Assembly (NCBI RefSeq): GCF_009728735.1
Contig: NZ_CP024636.1
Span: forward strand, 1,514,863-1,578,862
Length of the DNA: 64,000 nt
Reading direction: 5' to 3'
Source of the DNA: Pantoea phytobeneficialis
Lineage (GTDB): Bacteria > Pseudomonadota > Gammaproteobacteria > Enterobacterales > Enterobacteriaceae
Positions 49,420-58,493 of the stretch are shown piece after piece. The notes beneath the pieces are model-generated. The model did no database searches and was not told the origin of the DNA. It saw nothing but the letters and a program-made list of their open reading frames with translations. The position numbers and the translations under genes are program-made. How positions within the stretch are numbered: the stretch's first letter is position 1; every line of letters starts with the position of its first letter.

Positions 49420-50094
49420 TTACACCGCGGGATTCAATCCACGTTTAATCAGGAAGTGATTAGCCGGCCAGGAAAACAGAAAGCCAATCATCATGGCAAG
49501 TTGCAACATAAACCAGAAGCCGACCAACAGTGGATTGATTTGCTGATTTAGCACAAATTTCAGCGCCAATCCCATAAAGAGAAAGATACCTAATTGATAA
49601 ATCAACAAGGGAAAGACTTCAGTTTTCAGGGCTAATAATAACGCACGGCCAAATGAACGTTTTTCACGTTGTCGAATTGCCAGAAATTGAAAAAATAAGC
49701 CCATCAATAACGAAATCCCAACGCAAATAATTGCCTCAAGCCACAATGCCGGATTAATGGCGAACTGATTTAGTAAGGTGATTATCGGGATTGTCATTAT
49801 ATTGCCAAATATACAGGCTGCGGCTGACAAGGAAGTCGAAATAAAGATGGTTTGCCAGCCTGCGTTGCGATGTAATTTTTGAGGAACCAGCAGGGCAAGT
49901 TTTACCTGGCGGGAAGGTTTTCTTCCCAGATACCACCAGGCCAGCCAACCAACGAAAGGCATATATAGCCCGGTTAATGGCCAAATGATATTCATCACCG
50001 CGACCGGGTGAGGGTGGCGGAAGAGGTCTTTTAAAATCATCAGGGCGGTGCAGCCACCCAGAACAAGGAAAGGTAATGCCAACTGGTTCAACAT
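49420..50094 (-). CDS. Multi-pass membrane protein, possibly DUF4396-like
   Basis: A 224-residue integral membrane protein with about six hydrophobic segments. NIIWPLTGLYMPFVGWLAWWYLGR near the start and PANHFLIKRGLNPAV at the end resemble DUF4396 proteins, but the HCGAGC-type metal motif I expect in that family is missing. Function unknown. No operon partner on its strand. Confidence 0.65.
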   Translation of the reverse strand: MLNQLALPFLVLGGCTALMILKDLFRHPHPVAVMNIIWPLTGLYMPFVGWLAWWYLGRKPSRQVKLALLVPQKLHRNAGWQTIFISTSLSAAACIFGNIMTIPIITLLNQFAINPALWLEAIICVGISLLMGLFFQFLAIRQREKRSFGRALLLALKTEVFPLLIYQLGIFLFMGLALKFVLNQQINPLLVGFWFMLQLAMMIGFLFSWPANHFLIKRGLNPAV

Positions 50095-50658
50095 AGTCAG
50101 TCCCGCTTAGCTTCTCGAATACGCGCGACAATGCGGTCAGCCCGGCTGCGGCATTGTCTTCCCCTGCAAATCACCGTTGCGTGCTACGCTGCTCACAGCT
50201 AAAGAGTAGCCGGAAACGTGCCTGACTGGAATCACTGCGAGGGGTGAAAAAGCCACCACATGGCAGAAATAAATGGGATTAAGAATAAAGTGATGGGGAA
50301 ATGTGGCATAAAATAACCGAGAGATTAAGGTTAAAACACTGTAAACAATCGATTTCAGTTAATGACGATGCTCAACGCTTATCACAGTATTGAAAATTTT
50401 CAATGAATGGGGATATTGAAACAACATCAGAAAAATCCTATTCTAAACATCCGTCGCATTAAAAGTTGTGATGGTGTTAACAAAGATTTGAAAGCTCAAT
50501 CCATTCCATTGTGGTAACACATTGAGCGCCGGATGTTTAAGATTGCGGCGGGTGGTTGGATCTCTTTCAATCAATATTTTTTCTCTAGTTAATTTAATTT
50601 TTGTGTTAACCGGACCGAATAACAAGGCGCAAGAGCGTTGCAAGACGCTGAGGCAATA
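50095..50658. other. 564-base gap upstream of sdiA
   Basis: Mostly AT-rich. It contains a perfect 16-base palindrome, ATTGAAAATTTTCAAT (50389-50404), followed closely by another ATTGAAA half. No credible gene; a minus-strand frame at 50443-50733 lies partly over the sdiA start and looks spurious. Confidence 0.55.
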
Positions 50659-51381
50659 ATGACGACCGATAATTATTTCGTCTGGCGAGGCGAGACCGAA
50701 ATTCAATTTCAGGCGGTGACGGCCGTGATGCAATTGAAACCGCTTTTACAGAAACACGTTGAAAACTTGGGTTTTGATCACTTTGCTTTTTTGATCCAGC
50801 ATCCGGTGCCCTTTACCCGGCCACGACTTTTTTTGTTCAGCACGTATCCGGAAAACTGGGTTAAACACTACGAAAGTGAGAACTATTTTGCCGTCGATCC
50901 GGTGCTGCTACTTTGTCAGCAGCCAGGACGTGGGGTGGAGTGGACGCGCGATTTGTTTACCGGTGCGGGTAATTTATGGGCAGAAGCGAACGCTTACGGC
51001 CTCTTGAGTGGATTTTCCTGCTCGGCAATGGCATCAAATCGTGCCATTGGTATATTATCTATTGCATCTAAGCAACAGAGTAAGACCCAGCACTTACGTG
51101 TTGAGCTGGAAGTGAAACTACACTTTCTGGCGGAACTGAGCCTGCGTGTCCTGGAACGCCTGAACGATAACGCTATGGTGATTTTATCTAATGATTTCAG
51201 TCAGAGGGAGCTGGAAATTTTGAAATGGACGGCAGAAGGGAAAACCTCTGCGGAAATTTCACTTATTTTAGCGATTTCAGAACACACGGTGAACTTCCAC
51301 CAAAAGAATATGCAAAAGCGCTTTAATGTTTCCAATAAAACGCAAATTGCCTGTTATGCCGCAGCAATTGGACTGATATAG
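50659..51381 (+). CDS. sdiA: LuxR-family quorum-sensing regulator SdiA
   Basis: A 240-residue regulator (same length as E. coli SdiA) with an N-terminal acyl-homoserine-lactone-binding domain and a C-terminal LuxR helix-turn-helix (FSQRELEILKWTAEGKTSAEISLILAISEHTVNFHQKNMQKRFNVSNKTQIACYAAAIGLI). HPVPFTRPRLFLFSTYPENWVKHYESENYFAVDPVL covers the ligand pocket. ATG 50659 after GAGG is chosen over a TTG 7 codons upstream. As in E. coli it neighbours yecF-uvrY-uvrC, but here a luxI-type gene follows at 51506. Confidence 0.9.
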   Translation: MTTDNYFVWRGETEIQFQAVTAVMQLKPLLQKHVENLGFDHFAFLIQHPVPFTRPRLFLFSTYPENWVKHYESENYFAVDPVLLLCQQPGRGVEWTRDLFTGAGNLWAEANAYGLLSGFSCSAMASNRAIGILSIASKQQSKTQHLRVELEVKLHFLAELSLRVLERLNDNAMVILSNDFSQRELEILKWTAEGKTSAEISLILAISEHTVNFHQKNMQKRFNVSNKTQIACYAAAIGLI

Positions 51382-51390
51382 CAAAAAGGC

Positions 51391-51410
51391 AACTACTAAT
51401 TTTAGTAGTT
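51391..51410. promoter_or_regulatory. lux-type box between sdiA and the luxI gene
   Basis: AACTACTAATTTTAGTAGTT is a 20-base dyad (9-base arms, 2-base centre) that satisfies the lux-box pattern CT-N12-AG. It begins 10 bases after the sdiA stop and ends 95 bases before the synthase start. It has no T run, which speaks against a terminator. Confidence 0.7.
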
Positions 51411-51505
51411 CCCAGCCTGAAGCCAGTTGTCTACCCTGCGCCGGAACTTTGCCAGGCTGGCGCACATAAAAATCATTGCAAACATGGGGATGTCAGGGGC
51501 GCATG

Positions 51506-52117
51506 ATGAAAATAATTCAAACCCAGTTAAAGGATATGCCGTCCTCTCTGCTGGCCGAATTGGGAACCTATCGCTACAGCGTATTTGCGCGCGGTGAAGG
51601 CTGGTCAATTCCACCCCGCTTGAGCACCCCGGGCCAGGAGTATGATCGTTTCGATCGCTCAGACGTGACCTGGATGATTGCCTGGAACGCGCGGCAGGGC
51701 ATTTGTGGTTGTGCGCGTTTAATGCCGTGGCAAGAACCCGAAATGACCGAGGGGTTAGTTTTGCCTTTTAGTCATGAAAAAGTTTGGGAGATGTCGCGTT
51801 TTTCCGCCCGACTGGAAGTGGATGCAGAGTTGCCCCTAAATATCCTCTGGCATTCGGTTCAGCTCGCTGAATTGAGCGGGATCGAGTTTCTTATCAGTTC
51901 CGCTACGCCGATGTTGGAGAAAATGTTTGAGCAACATCGGGTGGTCTATGAACCGTTGTCGCCGGGGCTGATTCAGTCTGAGGACAACCTGTTCGCCATT
52001 CGTATTCCGGTTCAGCAACCGGCGCTGGCTGAAAAGTACCGGGGTACACGTCGCTTCAGCCCTGAAGAGGTGCTGCCAACATTGGGCGTGTCCGTTAACT
52101 GGCAGTCGCACGGTTAA
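51506..52117 (+). CDS. LuxI-family N-acyl-homoserine lactone synthase (PhzI/ExpI-like)
   Basis: A 203-residue autoinducer synthase using S-adenosylmethionine and acyl-ACP. Conserved family residues are visible: Arg23, Phe27, Trp33, Asp47, Asp50, Arg71, Glu95 and Arg98 (YRYSVFARGEGW; EYDRFDRSD; CARLMPW; WEMSRFSAR). Two ATGs follow AGGGG; the second (51506) has 6-base spacing. It is transcribed in the same direction as sdiA, 124 bases after it. The acyl chain made cannot be told from sequence. Confidence 0.92.
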   Translation: MKIIQTQLKDMPSSLLAELGTYRYSVFARGEGWSIPPRLSTPGQEYDRFDRSDVTWMIAWNARQGICGCARLMPWQEPEMTEGLVLPFSHEKVWEMSRFSARLEVDAELPLNILWHSVQLAELSGIEFLISSATPMLEKMFEQHRVVYEPLSPGLIQSEDNLFAIRIPVQQPALAEKYRGTRRFSPEEVLPTLGVSVNWQSHG

Positions 52118-52150
52118 ATCTCCCCGCGCATCAGGCGCGGGGCAGACCGC

Positions 52151-52375
52151 TTACTGGCGGTAGGCGGTTTTGATTTGGCGAATGGTGTTGCTGAACACTT
52201 CAGCCTGCGGTTTTTCCCCTAACGTTTGCACATAACGTTCCATATTGATGATCACTTTTCCGGCATCAGCCTGGCCCATCCCTTTCAGAATCAGTGTCAC
52301 CATCATTTTCAGACAGGCGACTTCATCCGCCAGCTTCTGCGTTTCCTGCGAAGTTGCAAAGTCTTCATCACTCAT
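52151..52375 (-). CDS. yecF: YecF/DUF2594 protein
   Basis: A 74-residue soluble protein, MSDEDFATSQETQKLADEVACLKMMVTLILKGMGQADAGKVI, same length as E. coli YecF. Function unknown. The start at 52375 follows GGGAG. It lies between the sdiA locus and uvrY as in E. coli, converging with the synthase gene. Confidence 0.92.
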   Translation of the reverse strand: MSDEDFATSQETQKLADEVACLKMMVTLILKGMGQADAGKVIINMERYVQTLGEKPQAEVFSNTIRQIKTAYRQ

Positions 52376-52804
52376 AATTGACTCCCTGGTTGTGTTGCAT
52401 GGTCTTGACACATTCTTCCTGTGCACGAAAAACAGAGTATATCATAGGGTTGTCAAAAGAATTTATTAGCACTGAAATCAGAAATTCATGTCAGAAATGG
52501 AATGAGAAATTGCTGTATTTATCGTCAATAAATAATGACGGAAGCGATTATTTATTTAAAGCAGGGCGTGGAAAAAGCGAAGCGACGCATAAATTATAAC
52601 ATAATGATATTAGTCATTATTTTACTTTTTTATTCTCGCATGATATCGCTGATGACTAAAAATACGTGGTCCTTAACATCTATTTGATGTGTGTCATTTC
52701 AACCAGGATTTATCTCCCCAGACGATGTTTTTTCACCGGAAAACCCGGTAAGATAAGCCTCCTGAAATATATTCCCCCATCACTAACCTGCGGAGTACGT
52801 CCCG
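52376..52804. other. 429-base AT-rich gap between yecF and uvrY
   Basis: Divergent promoter region of yecF and uvrY. Base composition is very A/T-rich around 52440-52680. The plus-strand frames seen here have no ribosome site or recognisable sequence. Confidence 0.5.
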
Positions 52805-53464
52805 TTGATCAGCTTGCTTCTTGTTGATGACCATGAACTGGTACGCGTTGGTATTCGTCGCATACTGGAAGATATGAAGGGATTGGTAATTGCCGGGGAA
52901 GTGGCTTGTGGTGAGGATGCGGTGAAGTGGTGCCGTAACAATCCGGTGGACGTCGTGCTGATGGATATGAACATGCCTGGCATTGGCGGTCTGGAAGCTA
53001 CGCGTAAGATCATGCGTTACAACCCGGATATCCGCATTATCATGCTGACCATCCATACGGAGAATCCGCTGCCAGCGAAAGTCATGCAGGCCGGTGCTGC
53101 GGGTTACCTGAGTAAGGGAGCCGCGCCACAGGAAGTTGTCAGCGCTATTCGTTCAGTACATGCAGGGCAGCGCTATATTGCTTCTGATATTGCTCAGCAG
53201 ATGGCGCTCAGCCAGATTGAGCCGCAGAAAGCCGAATCGCCCTTCAGTTGTTTGTCTGAAAGGGAATTGCAGATTATGCTGATGATCACGCGTGGGCAGA
53301 AAGTGACGGAGATTTCCGAACAGCTTAGCCTCAGCCCGAAAACCGTTAACAGCTACCGTTATCGTATGTTCAGCAAGCTGAACATCAGTGGCGATGTGGA
53401 GTTAACGCATCTGGCCATACGACATGGCCTGTTTAATGCGGAGCCGTTAATCAGTAGTGAGTGA
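52805..53464 (+). CDS. uvrY: Response regulator UvrY (GacA/SirA family)
   Basis: A 219-residue NarL/FixJ-type response regulator. The receiver domain has Asp8/Asp9 and the phosphorylation site Asp54 ([10 protein letters not shown]); the C-terminal LuxR helix-turn-helix reads [43 protein letters not shown]. With BarA it activates the csr small RNAs. The start is TTG at 52805, after CGGAG. Its stop overlaps the uvrC start by 8 bases. Confidence 0.95.
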   Translation: MISLLLVDDHELVRVGIRRILEDMKGLVIAGEVACGEDAVKWCRNNPVDVVLMDMNMPGIGGLEATRKIMRYNPDIRIIMLTIHTENPLPAKVMQAGAAGYLSKGAAPQEVVSAIRSVHAGQRYIASDIAQQMALSQIEPQKAESPFSCLSERELQIMLMITRGQKVTEISEQLSLSPKTVNSYRYRMFSKLNISGDVELTHLAIRHGLFNAEPLISSE

Positions 53465-55289
53465 CGTTTTTAATTCAAAAGCCTTTCTCAGCACCGTGAC
53501 CAGTCAGCCCGGCGTCTATCGTATGTATGACGCGACAGGCACGGTGATCTATGTTGGTAAAGCCAAAGACCTCAAAAAACGCCTTAGCAGCTATTTCCGT
53601 ACACAGGTGGGGAGTCGCAAAACCGAAGCGCTGGTCAGTAACATTCAGCAAATCGATGTCACTGTGACGCACACCGAGACGGAAGCGCTGTTGCTGGAGC
53701 ATAACTACATCAAGCTTTACCAGCCGCGTTACAACGTGCTGTTGCGTGATGACAAATCTTATCCTTACATCTTTCTCAGCGGCGATAGCCATCCACGACT
53801 GGCGATGCATCGTGGGGCGAAACATGCCAAAGGTGAATACTTTGGCCCGTTTCCCAACGGCTATGCCGTGCGTGAAACCCTGGCGCTGTTGCAGAAAGTG
53901 TTCCCGATTCGTCAGTGTGAAAACAGCGTCTACCGCAATCGCTCGCGACCTTGCCTGCAATATCAGATTGGTCGTTGCCTCGGCCCCTGTGTCGCCGGTT
54001 TGGTCAGTGAGGAAGAGTATGCCCAGCAAACCGATTATGTGCGGCTGTTCCTGGCGGGCAAAGATGACCAGGTATTAAATCAACTGGTAAAAAGGATGGA
54101 GGCTGCCAGTCAGGCGCTGCGTTTTGAGGAAGCGGCACGTTTACGTGATCAAATTCTGGCGGTACGTCGTATCACGGAGAAGCAGTTTGTCTCTAATCAG
54201 GGAGATGACCTGGATGTGATGGGCGTCGCCTACGATGCAGGTATGGCCTGTCTGCACGTATTGTTTATTCGTCAGGGTAAAGTGCTGGGAAGCCGCAGTT
54301 ACTTTCCCAAAGTCCCGGCTGATACTGAACTGGCGGAAGTCGTGCAAACGTTTCTGGGGCAGTTCTATTTGCAAGGCAGTGAGGCACGAACCTTACCGGC
54401 AGAGATTTTGCTGGATTTCAGTCTTCCGGATCGCGAATTACTGGCGGAATCGCTCAGTGAAATGGCGGGACGCAAAGTCAATATCCAAAGCAAACCGCGT
54501 GGCGACAGGGCTCGCTATCTCAAACTGGCGCGTACTAACGCGGCGACCGCGCTAACAACTCGCTTATCACAGCATTCAACGATTCAGCAGCGTCTGGCGG
54601 CTCTGGCGGCGTTCCTGGAACTGGATCAGATCAATCGCATGGAATGCTTCGATATCAGTCACACGATGGGTGAGCAAACCATTGCCTCTTGTGTCGTGTT
54701 CGATCGCAACGGCCCGTTACGCAGTGATTATCGGCGTTACAACATTGAAGGCATTACGCCTGGCGATGATTACGCCGCAATGAATCAGGTATTGCGCCGC
54801 CGCTACGGTAAGGCGCTAGAAGAAGAGAAAATACCGGATGTGATCCTGATTGATGGTGGTAAAGGACAACTGGCGCAGGCGAAACAGGTGTTTGCCGAGC
54901 TGGATGTGCCCTGGGATAAAGATCGTCCGATTCTACTCGGTGTGGCAAAAGGCAGCGATCGTAAAGCGGGTCTGGAAACGCTGTTTTTCGAAGCTGAAGG
55001 AGAGGGGGTATCGCTGCCGCCGGACTCACCCGCGCTGCATGTGATTCAACATATTCGTGATGATGCTCACAATCATGCGATCTCGGGTCACCGTAAAAAA
55101 AGAGCCAAAGTTAAGAACACCAGCGCACTGGAAAGCATCGAGGGCGTTGGGCCAAAACGGCGTCAGCAGTTGCTTAAGTACATGGGGGGCCTACAGCCGC
55201 TGATGAATGCCAGTGTCGAAGAGATTGCCAGGGTGCCGGGCATTTCTTTCGCCCTGGCAGAAAAAATCTACTATTCCCTTAAACACTAA
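53457..55289 (+). CDS. uvrC: Excinuclease ABC subunit C
   Basis: A 610-residue nucleotide excision repair nuclease. The N-terminal GIY-YIG domain ([29 protein letters not shown]) makes the 3' cut. It is followed by a cysteine-rich region ([25 protein letters not shown]), a UVR domain, the C-terminal RNase H-like domain ([23 protein letters not shown]) and helix-hairpin-helix motifs. The start is GTG at 53457, overlapping uvrY. Confidence 0.97.
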   Translation: MSDVFNSKAFLSTVTSQPGVYRMYDATGTVIYVGKAKDLKKRLSSYFRTQVGSRKTEALVSNIQQIDVTVTHTETEALLLEHNYIKLYQPRYNVLLRDDKSYPYIFLSGDSHPRLAMHRGAKHAKGEYFGPFPNGYAVRETLALLQKVFPIRQCENSVYRNRSRPCLQYQIGRCLGPCVAGLVSEEEYAQQTDYVRLFLAGKDDQVLNQLVKRMEAASQALRFEEAARLRDQILAVRRITEKQFVSNQGDDLDVMGVAYDAGMACLHVLFIRQGKVLGSRSYFPKVPADTELAEVVQTFLGQFYLQGSEARTLPAEILLDFSLPDRELLAESLSEMAGRKVNIQSKPRGDRARYLKLARTNAATALTTRLSQHSTIQQRLAALAAFLELDQINRMECFDISHTMGEQTIASCVVFDRNGPLRSDYRRYNIEGITPGDDYAAMNQVLRRRYGKALEEEKIPDVILIDGGKGQLAQAKQVFAELDVPWDKDRPILLGVAKGSDRKAGLETLFFEAEGEGVSLPPDSPALHVIQHIRDDAHNHAISGHRKKRAKVKNTSALESIEGVGPKRRQQLLKYMGGLQPLMNASVEEIARVPGISFALAEKIYYSLKH

Positions 55290-55357
55290 CATTGAAACAG
55301 GGGGGGCAATGTAGGAACATACGTTAAATTCTACCCATACCAGACAGTTACTGGCAT

Positions 55358-55906
55358 ATGCAATTTAACATTCCGACATATCTGACCCTGTTTCGAGTTG
55401 TCCTGATTCCTTTCTTTGTGCTGGCATTTTATCTGCCATTTCACTGGGCGCCGTTCGTCACCGCGCTTATTTTTGTGGTCGCTGCGGTCACTGACTGGTT
55501 TGATGGTTTCCTGGCACGTCGTTGGAAGCAAACCACACGTTTTGGTGCATTTCTCGATCCTGTGGCAGACAAAGTTATGGTGGCAATCGCGCTGGTGTTA
55601 GTGGCGGAGCATTTCCACTCCTGGTGGATAACCTTACCCGCAGCCACCATGATTGCCCGTGAGATCATTATTTCTGCGTTACGTGAGTGGATGGCAGAAA
55701 TTGGCAAGCGCAGCAGCGTGGCCGTCTCCTGGATCGGCAAAGTCAAAACCACCGCGCAGATGTTGTCTCTGGTCGCGTTGTTGTGGCGACATGATGCCAC
55801 GGTGATTGGCGTTGGTGTGGTCGCGTTGTATATCGCAGCGGTGCTGACATTCTGGTCAATGTATCAATATTTGAACGCAGCGCGTGGCGATTTGTTCGAA
55901 CGATGA
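55358..55906 (+). CDS. pgsA: CDP-diacylglycerol-glycerol-3-phosphate 3-phosphatidyltransferase
   Basis: A 182-residue inner-membrane enzyme for phosphatidylglycerol synthesis. The CDP-alcohol phosphotransferase motif is complete: Asp46, Asp49-Gly50, Ala53-Arg54, Gly63, Asp67 and Asp71 ([11 protein letters not shown]...GAFLDPVAD). Length equals E. coli PgsA. It is the last protein gene before the tRNA cluster. Confidence 0.97.
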   Translation: MQFNIPTYLTLFRVVLIPFFVLAFYLPFHWAPFVTALIFVVAAVTDWFDGFLARRWKQTTRFGAFLDPVADKVMVAIALVLVAEHFHSWWITLPAATMIAREIIISALREWMAEIGKRSSVAVSWIGKVKTTAQMLSLVALLWRHDATVIGVGVVALYIAAVLTFWSMYQYLNAARGDLFER

Positions 55907-55956
55907 TCGATGCGATTTAAAAAGCAGCAAACGGACGCACTGTGTGGATAATTCTA

Positions 55957-55984
55957 TTGACTCATTGCGCCAGTTCAGTAGAAT
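55957..55984 (+). promoter_or_regulatory. Promoter of the glyW-cysT-leuZ cluster
   Basis: TTGACT (55957-55962), 16 bases, TAGAAT (55979-55984), then a GCATCGCATCG discriminator. About 70 bases upstream of tRNA-Gly. Confidence 0.7.
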
Positions 55985-56056
55985 GCATCGCATCGAACGG
56001 CAGTGAGTTTGCTAAAAGCTGAATAAAATCAGTAAGTTTGATAGTAATAAGAATAT

Positions 56057-56132
<76 letters not shown>

Positions 56133-56177
56133 GATTTAGCACTCTGTTTCAGTAACGGAATGCACATCAGATTAAAA

Positions 56178-56251
56178 GGCGCGTTGGCAGAGTGGCCATG
56201 CAGCGGATTGCAAATCCGTCCACCTCGGTTCGACTCCGGGACGCGCCTCCA
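56178..56251 (+). tRNA. cysT: tRNA-Cys(GCA)
   Basis: A 74-base tRNA with encoded CCA. Anticodon GCA in GATTGCAAATC; acceptor GGCGCGT pairs with ACGCGCC. Confidence 0.96.
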
Positions 56252-56262
56252 CTTTACACCCT

Positions 56263-56349
56263 GCCCGGGTGGTGAAATCGGTAGACACAAGGGATTTAAA
56301 ATCCCTCGATCGTAAGGTCGTGCGGGTTCAAGTCCCGCCCCGGGCACCA
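56263..56349 (+). tRNA. leuZ: tRNA-Leu(UAA)
   Basis: An 87-base class II tRNA with encoded CCA. Anticodon TAA in GATTTAAAATC; acceptor GCCCGGG pairs with CCCGGGC. The adjacent integrase suggests that its 3' end is the prophage attachment site. Confidence 0.96.
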
Positions 56350-56405
56350 TATTTATCTACCGATAAAAACCGAATAAAATCAAAGCAATAAGCAGTGATG
56401 TCGTG

Positions 56406-56427
56406 ACCGCCCAAGGGCGGTTTTTTT
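56406..56427. terminator. Terminator between leuZ and the integrase gene
   Basis: ACCGCCC-AA-GGGCGGT followed by T6. Serves the tRNA operon. Confidence 0.85.
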
Positions 56428-56474
56428 GTTTCTCCACCTCGCTTTCCTAATATCCTTTCCTAATATTCTCCGTT

Positions 56475-57488
56475 CTATTTTTGACCACCGACCACAGGGA
56501 CAACTGCAATCTTGCGATTGTAGCGAGCAGTTTGCTCAACATTTTTATGCCCCGATATCGCCTGCTTCTCATATAAATTCCCATCCAAATCCGAAATGCC
56601 CTTGGCCTTCAGATCGTGGAAAGTGAAATCGAAGGTTATCTCTGGAAACTTCTCTTTTGCTTCCTTCTTCGCTTTCAGCCAGCGGCTGTTAAAGCCATCA
56701 CGGGTATATTTTGCACCTGATGGCTGGTGGATCACATAAATGCTACTCATTCCGGTTTTTAACGGCAGGCATGAAGCATCTTTGATAATTTTCTCAAGGC
56801 GCGGAGACCAGCCCTTAATCTGAGACACTGAAGTTTTGCTCTGCTTGATTAATATCCCTTCGTCAATCAATTGGCTTTTCTTCATTTCGAGAACATCACC
56901 CTGGCGAGCACAGCACAGATAGGCCAACTCCATAGCAATCTGAACAACGTCAGGTGCAACACTAAACAGTGCGGAATATTCAGCATCTGTCACATAGCGA
57001 TCACGGGCCTTCTCTTTGAACTGCTTTACACCTTTCGTAGGGTTGCGCTTAACTATGCCCCGCTCATAACCCCAACGATAAATACGCGACATGAAAGCCT
57101 TTTCCCTGTTAGCCTGGGTGCGGCTTTTCAGGCCGCGCTTATCCATGTATTTACGGATGTGCTCAGGTTTAACGGCATCAGAAGGCATCGCGCCGAAAAC
57201 AGCTAAGACACTTTTAGAATATTTTCTGTAATCCTTCTGTGTCTCTGGTGCCAGCTCAAAGAAATCGGCTGACTTGAAGAAACGATCAGCGAGAGCAGCA
57301 ACAAGGCTGTCATCTGGCAATTCGTTTAAAAGAGCTTCATATGCAGCCCACACCTGAGACTGAGGAGCATCAAAGCTGCAAAGCCTGATTGCTCCACCAT
57401 TTTTCGGGTGAAACTCAAACGCAGACTTGCCCCGGTACACCCGGGGCGGCATCCAACTATCTTCTTTATTTTTTCTGGTCCGGGCCAT
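56475..57488 (-). CDS. int: Phage tyrosine integrase
   Basis: A 337-residue tyrosine recombinase. The N-terminal core-binding domain spans about 75-160. Catalytic residues are Arg195 (CCARQGDV), His291 with Lys294 in the second-arginine region (FTFHDLKAKG), His314 (SGHKN) and Tyr323 (TARYNR). It lies next to tRNA-Leu and reads toward it, which fits integration into the tRNA 3' end. The start overlaps the stop of the next upstream gene by 1 base. Confidence 0.92.
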   Translation of the reverse strand: MARTRKNKEDSWMPPRVYRGKSAFEFHPKNGGAIRLCSFDAPQSQVWAAYEALLNELPDDSLVAALADRFFKSADFFELAPETQKDYRKYSKSVLAVFGAMPSDAVKPEHIRKYMDKRGLKSRTQANREKAFMSRIYRWGYERGIVKRNPTKGVKQFKEKARDRYVTDAEYSALFSVAPDVVQIAMELAYLCCARQGDVLEMKKSQLIDEGILIKQSKTSVSQIKGWSPRLEKIIKDASCLPLKTGMSSIYVIHQPSGAKYTRDGFNSRWLKAKKEAKEKFPEITFDFTFHDLKAKGISDLDGNLYEKQAISGHKNVEQTARYNRKIAVVPVVGGQK

Positions 57489-57709
57489 TAGTCGAGTGCC
57501 CCAAAGTTAGGTTCGAATGCATCCGGCACTGCTGCCTTACGGTGAGTGATGGGATCGTTGAAATGTTGCCAGGTCGTGCGTGGACGTCCATCACGGCGAA
57601 CCACGAAGAAAACCCCGGCTTGCTTTAGGCACTGGCATTGTTTAGACGGGATTTTGTACCCGGTGATTTGTTCAATGTCAGCGTCAGAAATTATATCGTT
57701 GGTCTGCAT
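57488..57709 (-). CDS. DUF4224 phage protein adjacent to integrase
   Basis: A 73-residue protein with the DUF4224 pattern: ISDADIEQITGYKIPSKQCQCLKQAGVFFVVRRDGRPRTTWQHF...EPNFGALD. The family is found next to lambdoid integrases. A role as recombination directionality factor is possible from position only. ATG 57709 lies 8 bases after GGAG; upstream ATGs are too close to that site. Confidence 0.8.
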   Translation of the reverse strand: MQTNDIISDADIEQITGYKIPSKQCQCLKQAGVFFVVRRDGRPRTTWQHFNDPITHRKAAVPDAFEPNFGALD

Positions 57710-57752
57710 ATCCATCTCTCCATACCTGACCTGCTGCAACAGGGGATTAATT

Positions 57753-57770
57753 ACCGTGACATGTCACGGT
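57753..57770. repeat. 18-base perfect palindrome in the prophage left operon
   Basis: ACCGTGACATGTCACGGT. Its 12-base core GTGACATGTCAC recurs at 63417-63428 in the right operon. Confidence 0.8.
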
Positions 57771-58108
57771 GTGATTTTTAATTTCGTTTCATGCCACCCA
57801 AGGCGGCACCAACACGCATCTTCTTTTCTAAAGCAACAATCTTGCACCGGCAGTGAATCACCGCACTTACCACACTTACGTTTACTGATGGATTTAATCA
57901 GGGAGTGCATCCGTGCATCATCCTGGCGAATCAGCAGCGCGATATACTCCATCGCGTCATAAGGCTCGCGTCCTGGCCTGCGGGCGGCGCAATTACGCGT
58001 CAGCATGTCGAGTTCCTGATTATCGAGCACAAGCTCAAGTTTCTTATCACCGGCAGCGGCCTGACGTGCGCGCTGTTCCTTTTTGCGTTCTGCGGGTGAC
58101 TTAGCCAT
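57764..58108 (-). CDS. Phage protein with C-terminal cysteine cluster, unknown function
   Basis: A 114-residue protein: a basic Ala/Arg-rich start (MAKSPAERKKEQRARQAAAGDKK), a helical middle part (LDNQELDMLTRNCAARRPGREPYDAMEYIALLIRQDD), and a C-terminal zinc-finger-like cluster (CGKCGDSLPVQDCCFRKEDACWC). Possibly DNA binding; function unknown. It overlaps the next upstream gene by 8 bases, and its stop lies in an 18-base palindrome. Confidence 0.72.
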   Translation of the reverse strand: MAKSPAERKKEQRARQAAAGDKKLELVLDNQELDMLTRNCAARRPGREPYDAMEYIALLIRQDDARMHSLIKSISKRKCGKCGDSLPVQDCCFRKEDACWCRLGWHETKLKITP

Positions 58109-58493
58109 GACCGAGCACCCACTGATTATTTACATGCACCGCAAGGGGATGAGAGGTATCCGGTAACACTAAATCCTCAACCACTTCCCCGGTTTCAACA
58201 AAATAGTAATGGCTGTCCGTGATGTTGTTGATGAAGTGGGCTTCCCGCTCTTTCTCAGGCATCGCATTAAGAATCCGCAATACTTTCTTGCCTATAGGCC
58301 GGTAATCGGGTTTATCCCCAACGAGTTTCGCAGCAGCATAGTTGTGATGCCCGTCCATCAAGACGGTGTATTGCTTTCCGCGCAGCACAATCGGATATAC
58401 GGCCACAATGAAGCGCTTAAATCGGGAAGCCTTGTCTAAGACCTTTGCCTTATTGGTGTAACGCTGGCAACTGATCAAATCCCCCTTAATCAT
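58101..58493 (-). CDS. ParB-like domain phage protein
   Basis: A 130-residue protein with a ParB N-terminal-type segment: YTVLMDGHHNYAAAKLVGDKPDYRPIG (the DGHHR-like motif). ParB/Srx-fold domains bind or hydrolyse nucleotides, but the role of these phage proteins is unknown. The chosen start (58493) has a GGAGG nine bases upstream; the longer frame runs into the neighbouring gene in another phase. It overlaps genes on both sides by 8 bases, as in a tightly packed phage operon. Confidence 0.72.
   Translation of the reverse strand: MIKGDLISCQRYTNKAKVLDKASRFKRFIVAVYPIVLRGKQYTVLMDGHHNYAAAKLVGDKPDYRPIGKKVLRILNAMPEKEREAHFINNITDSHYYFVETGEVVEDLVLPDTSHPLAVHVNNQWVLGHG

Noticed and set aside
51391..51410. 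The dyad after sdiA as a transcription terminator
   Set aside because: The stem is AT-rich and not followed by a T run; it fits the lux-box pattern better.
57758..57767. GTGACATGTCAC as a matS site for MatP
   Set aside because: matS is 13 bases (GTGACRNYGTCAC); this palindrome has 12 bases with no central base, so it does not fit.
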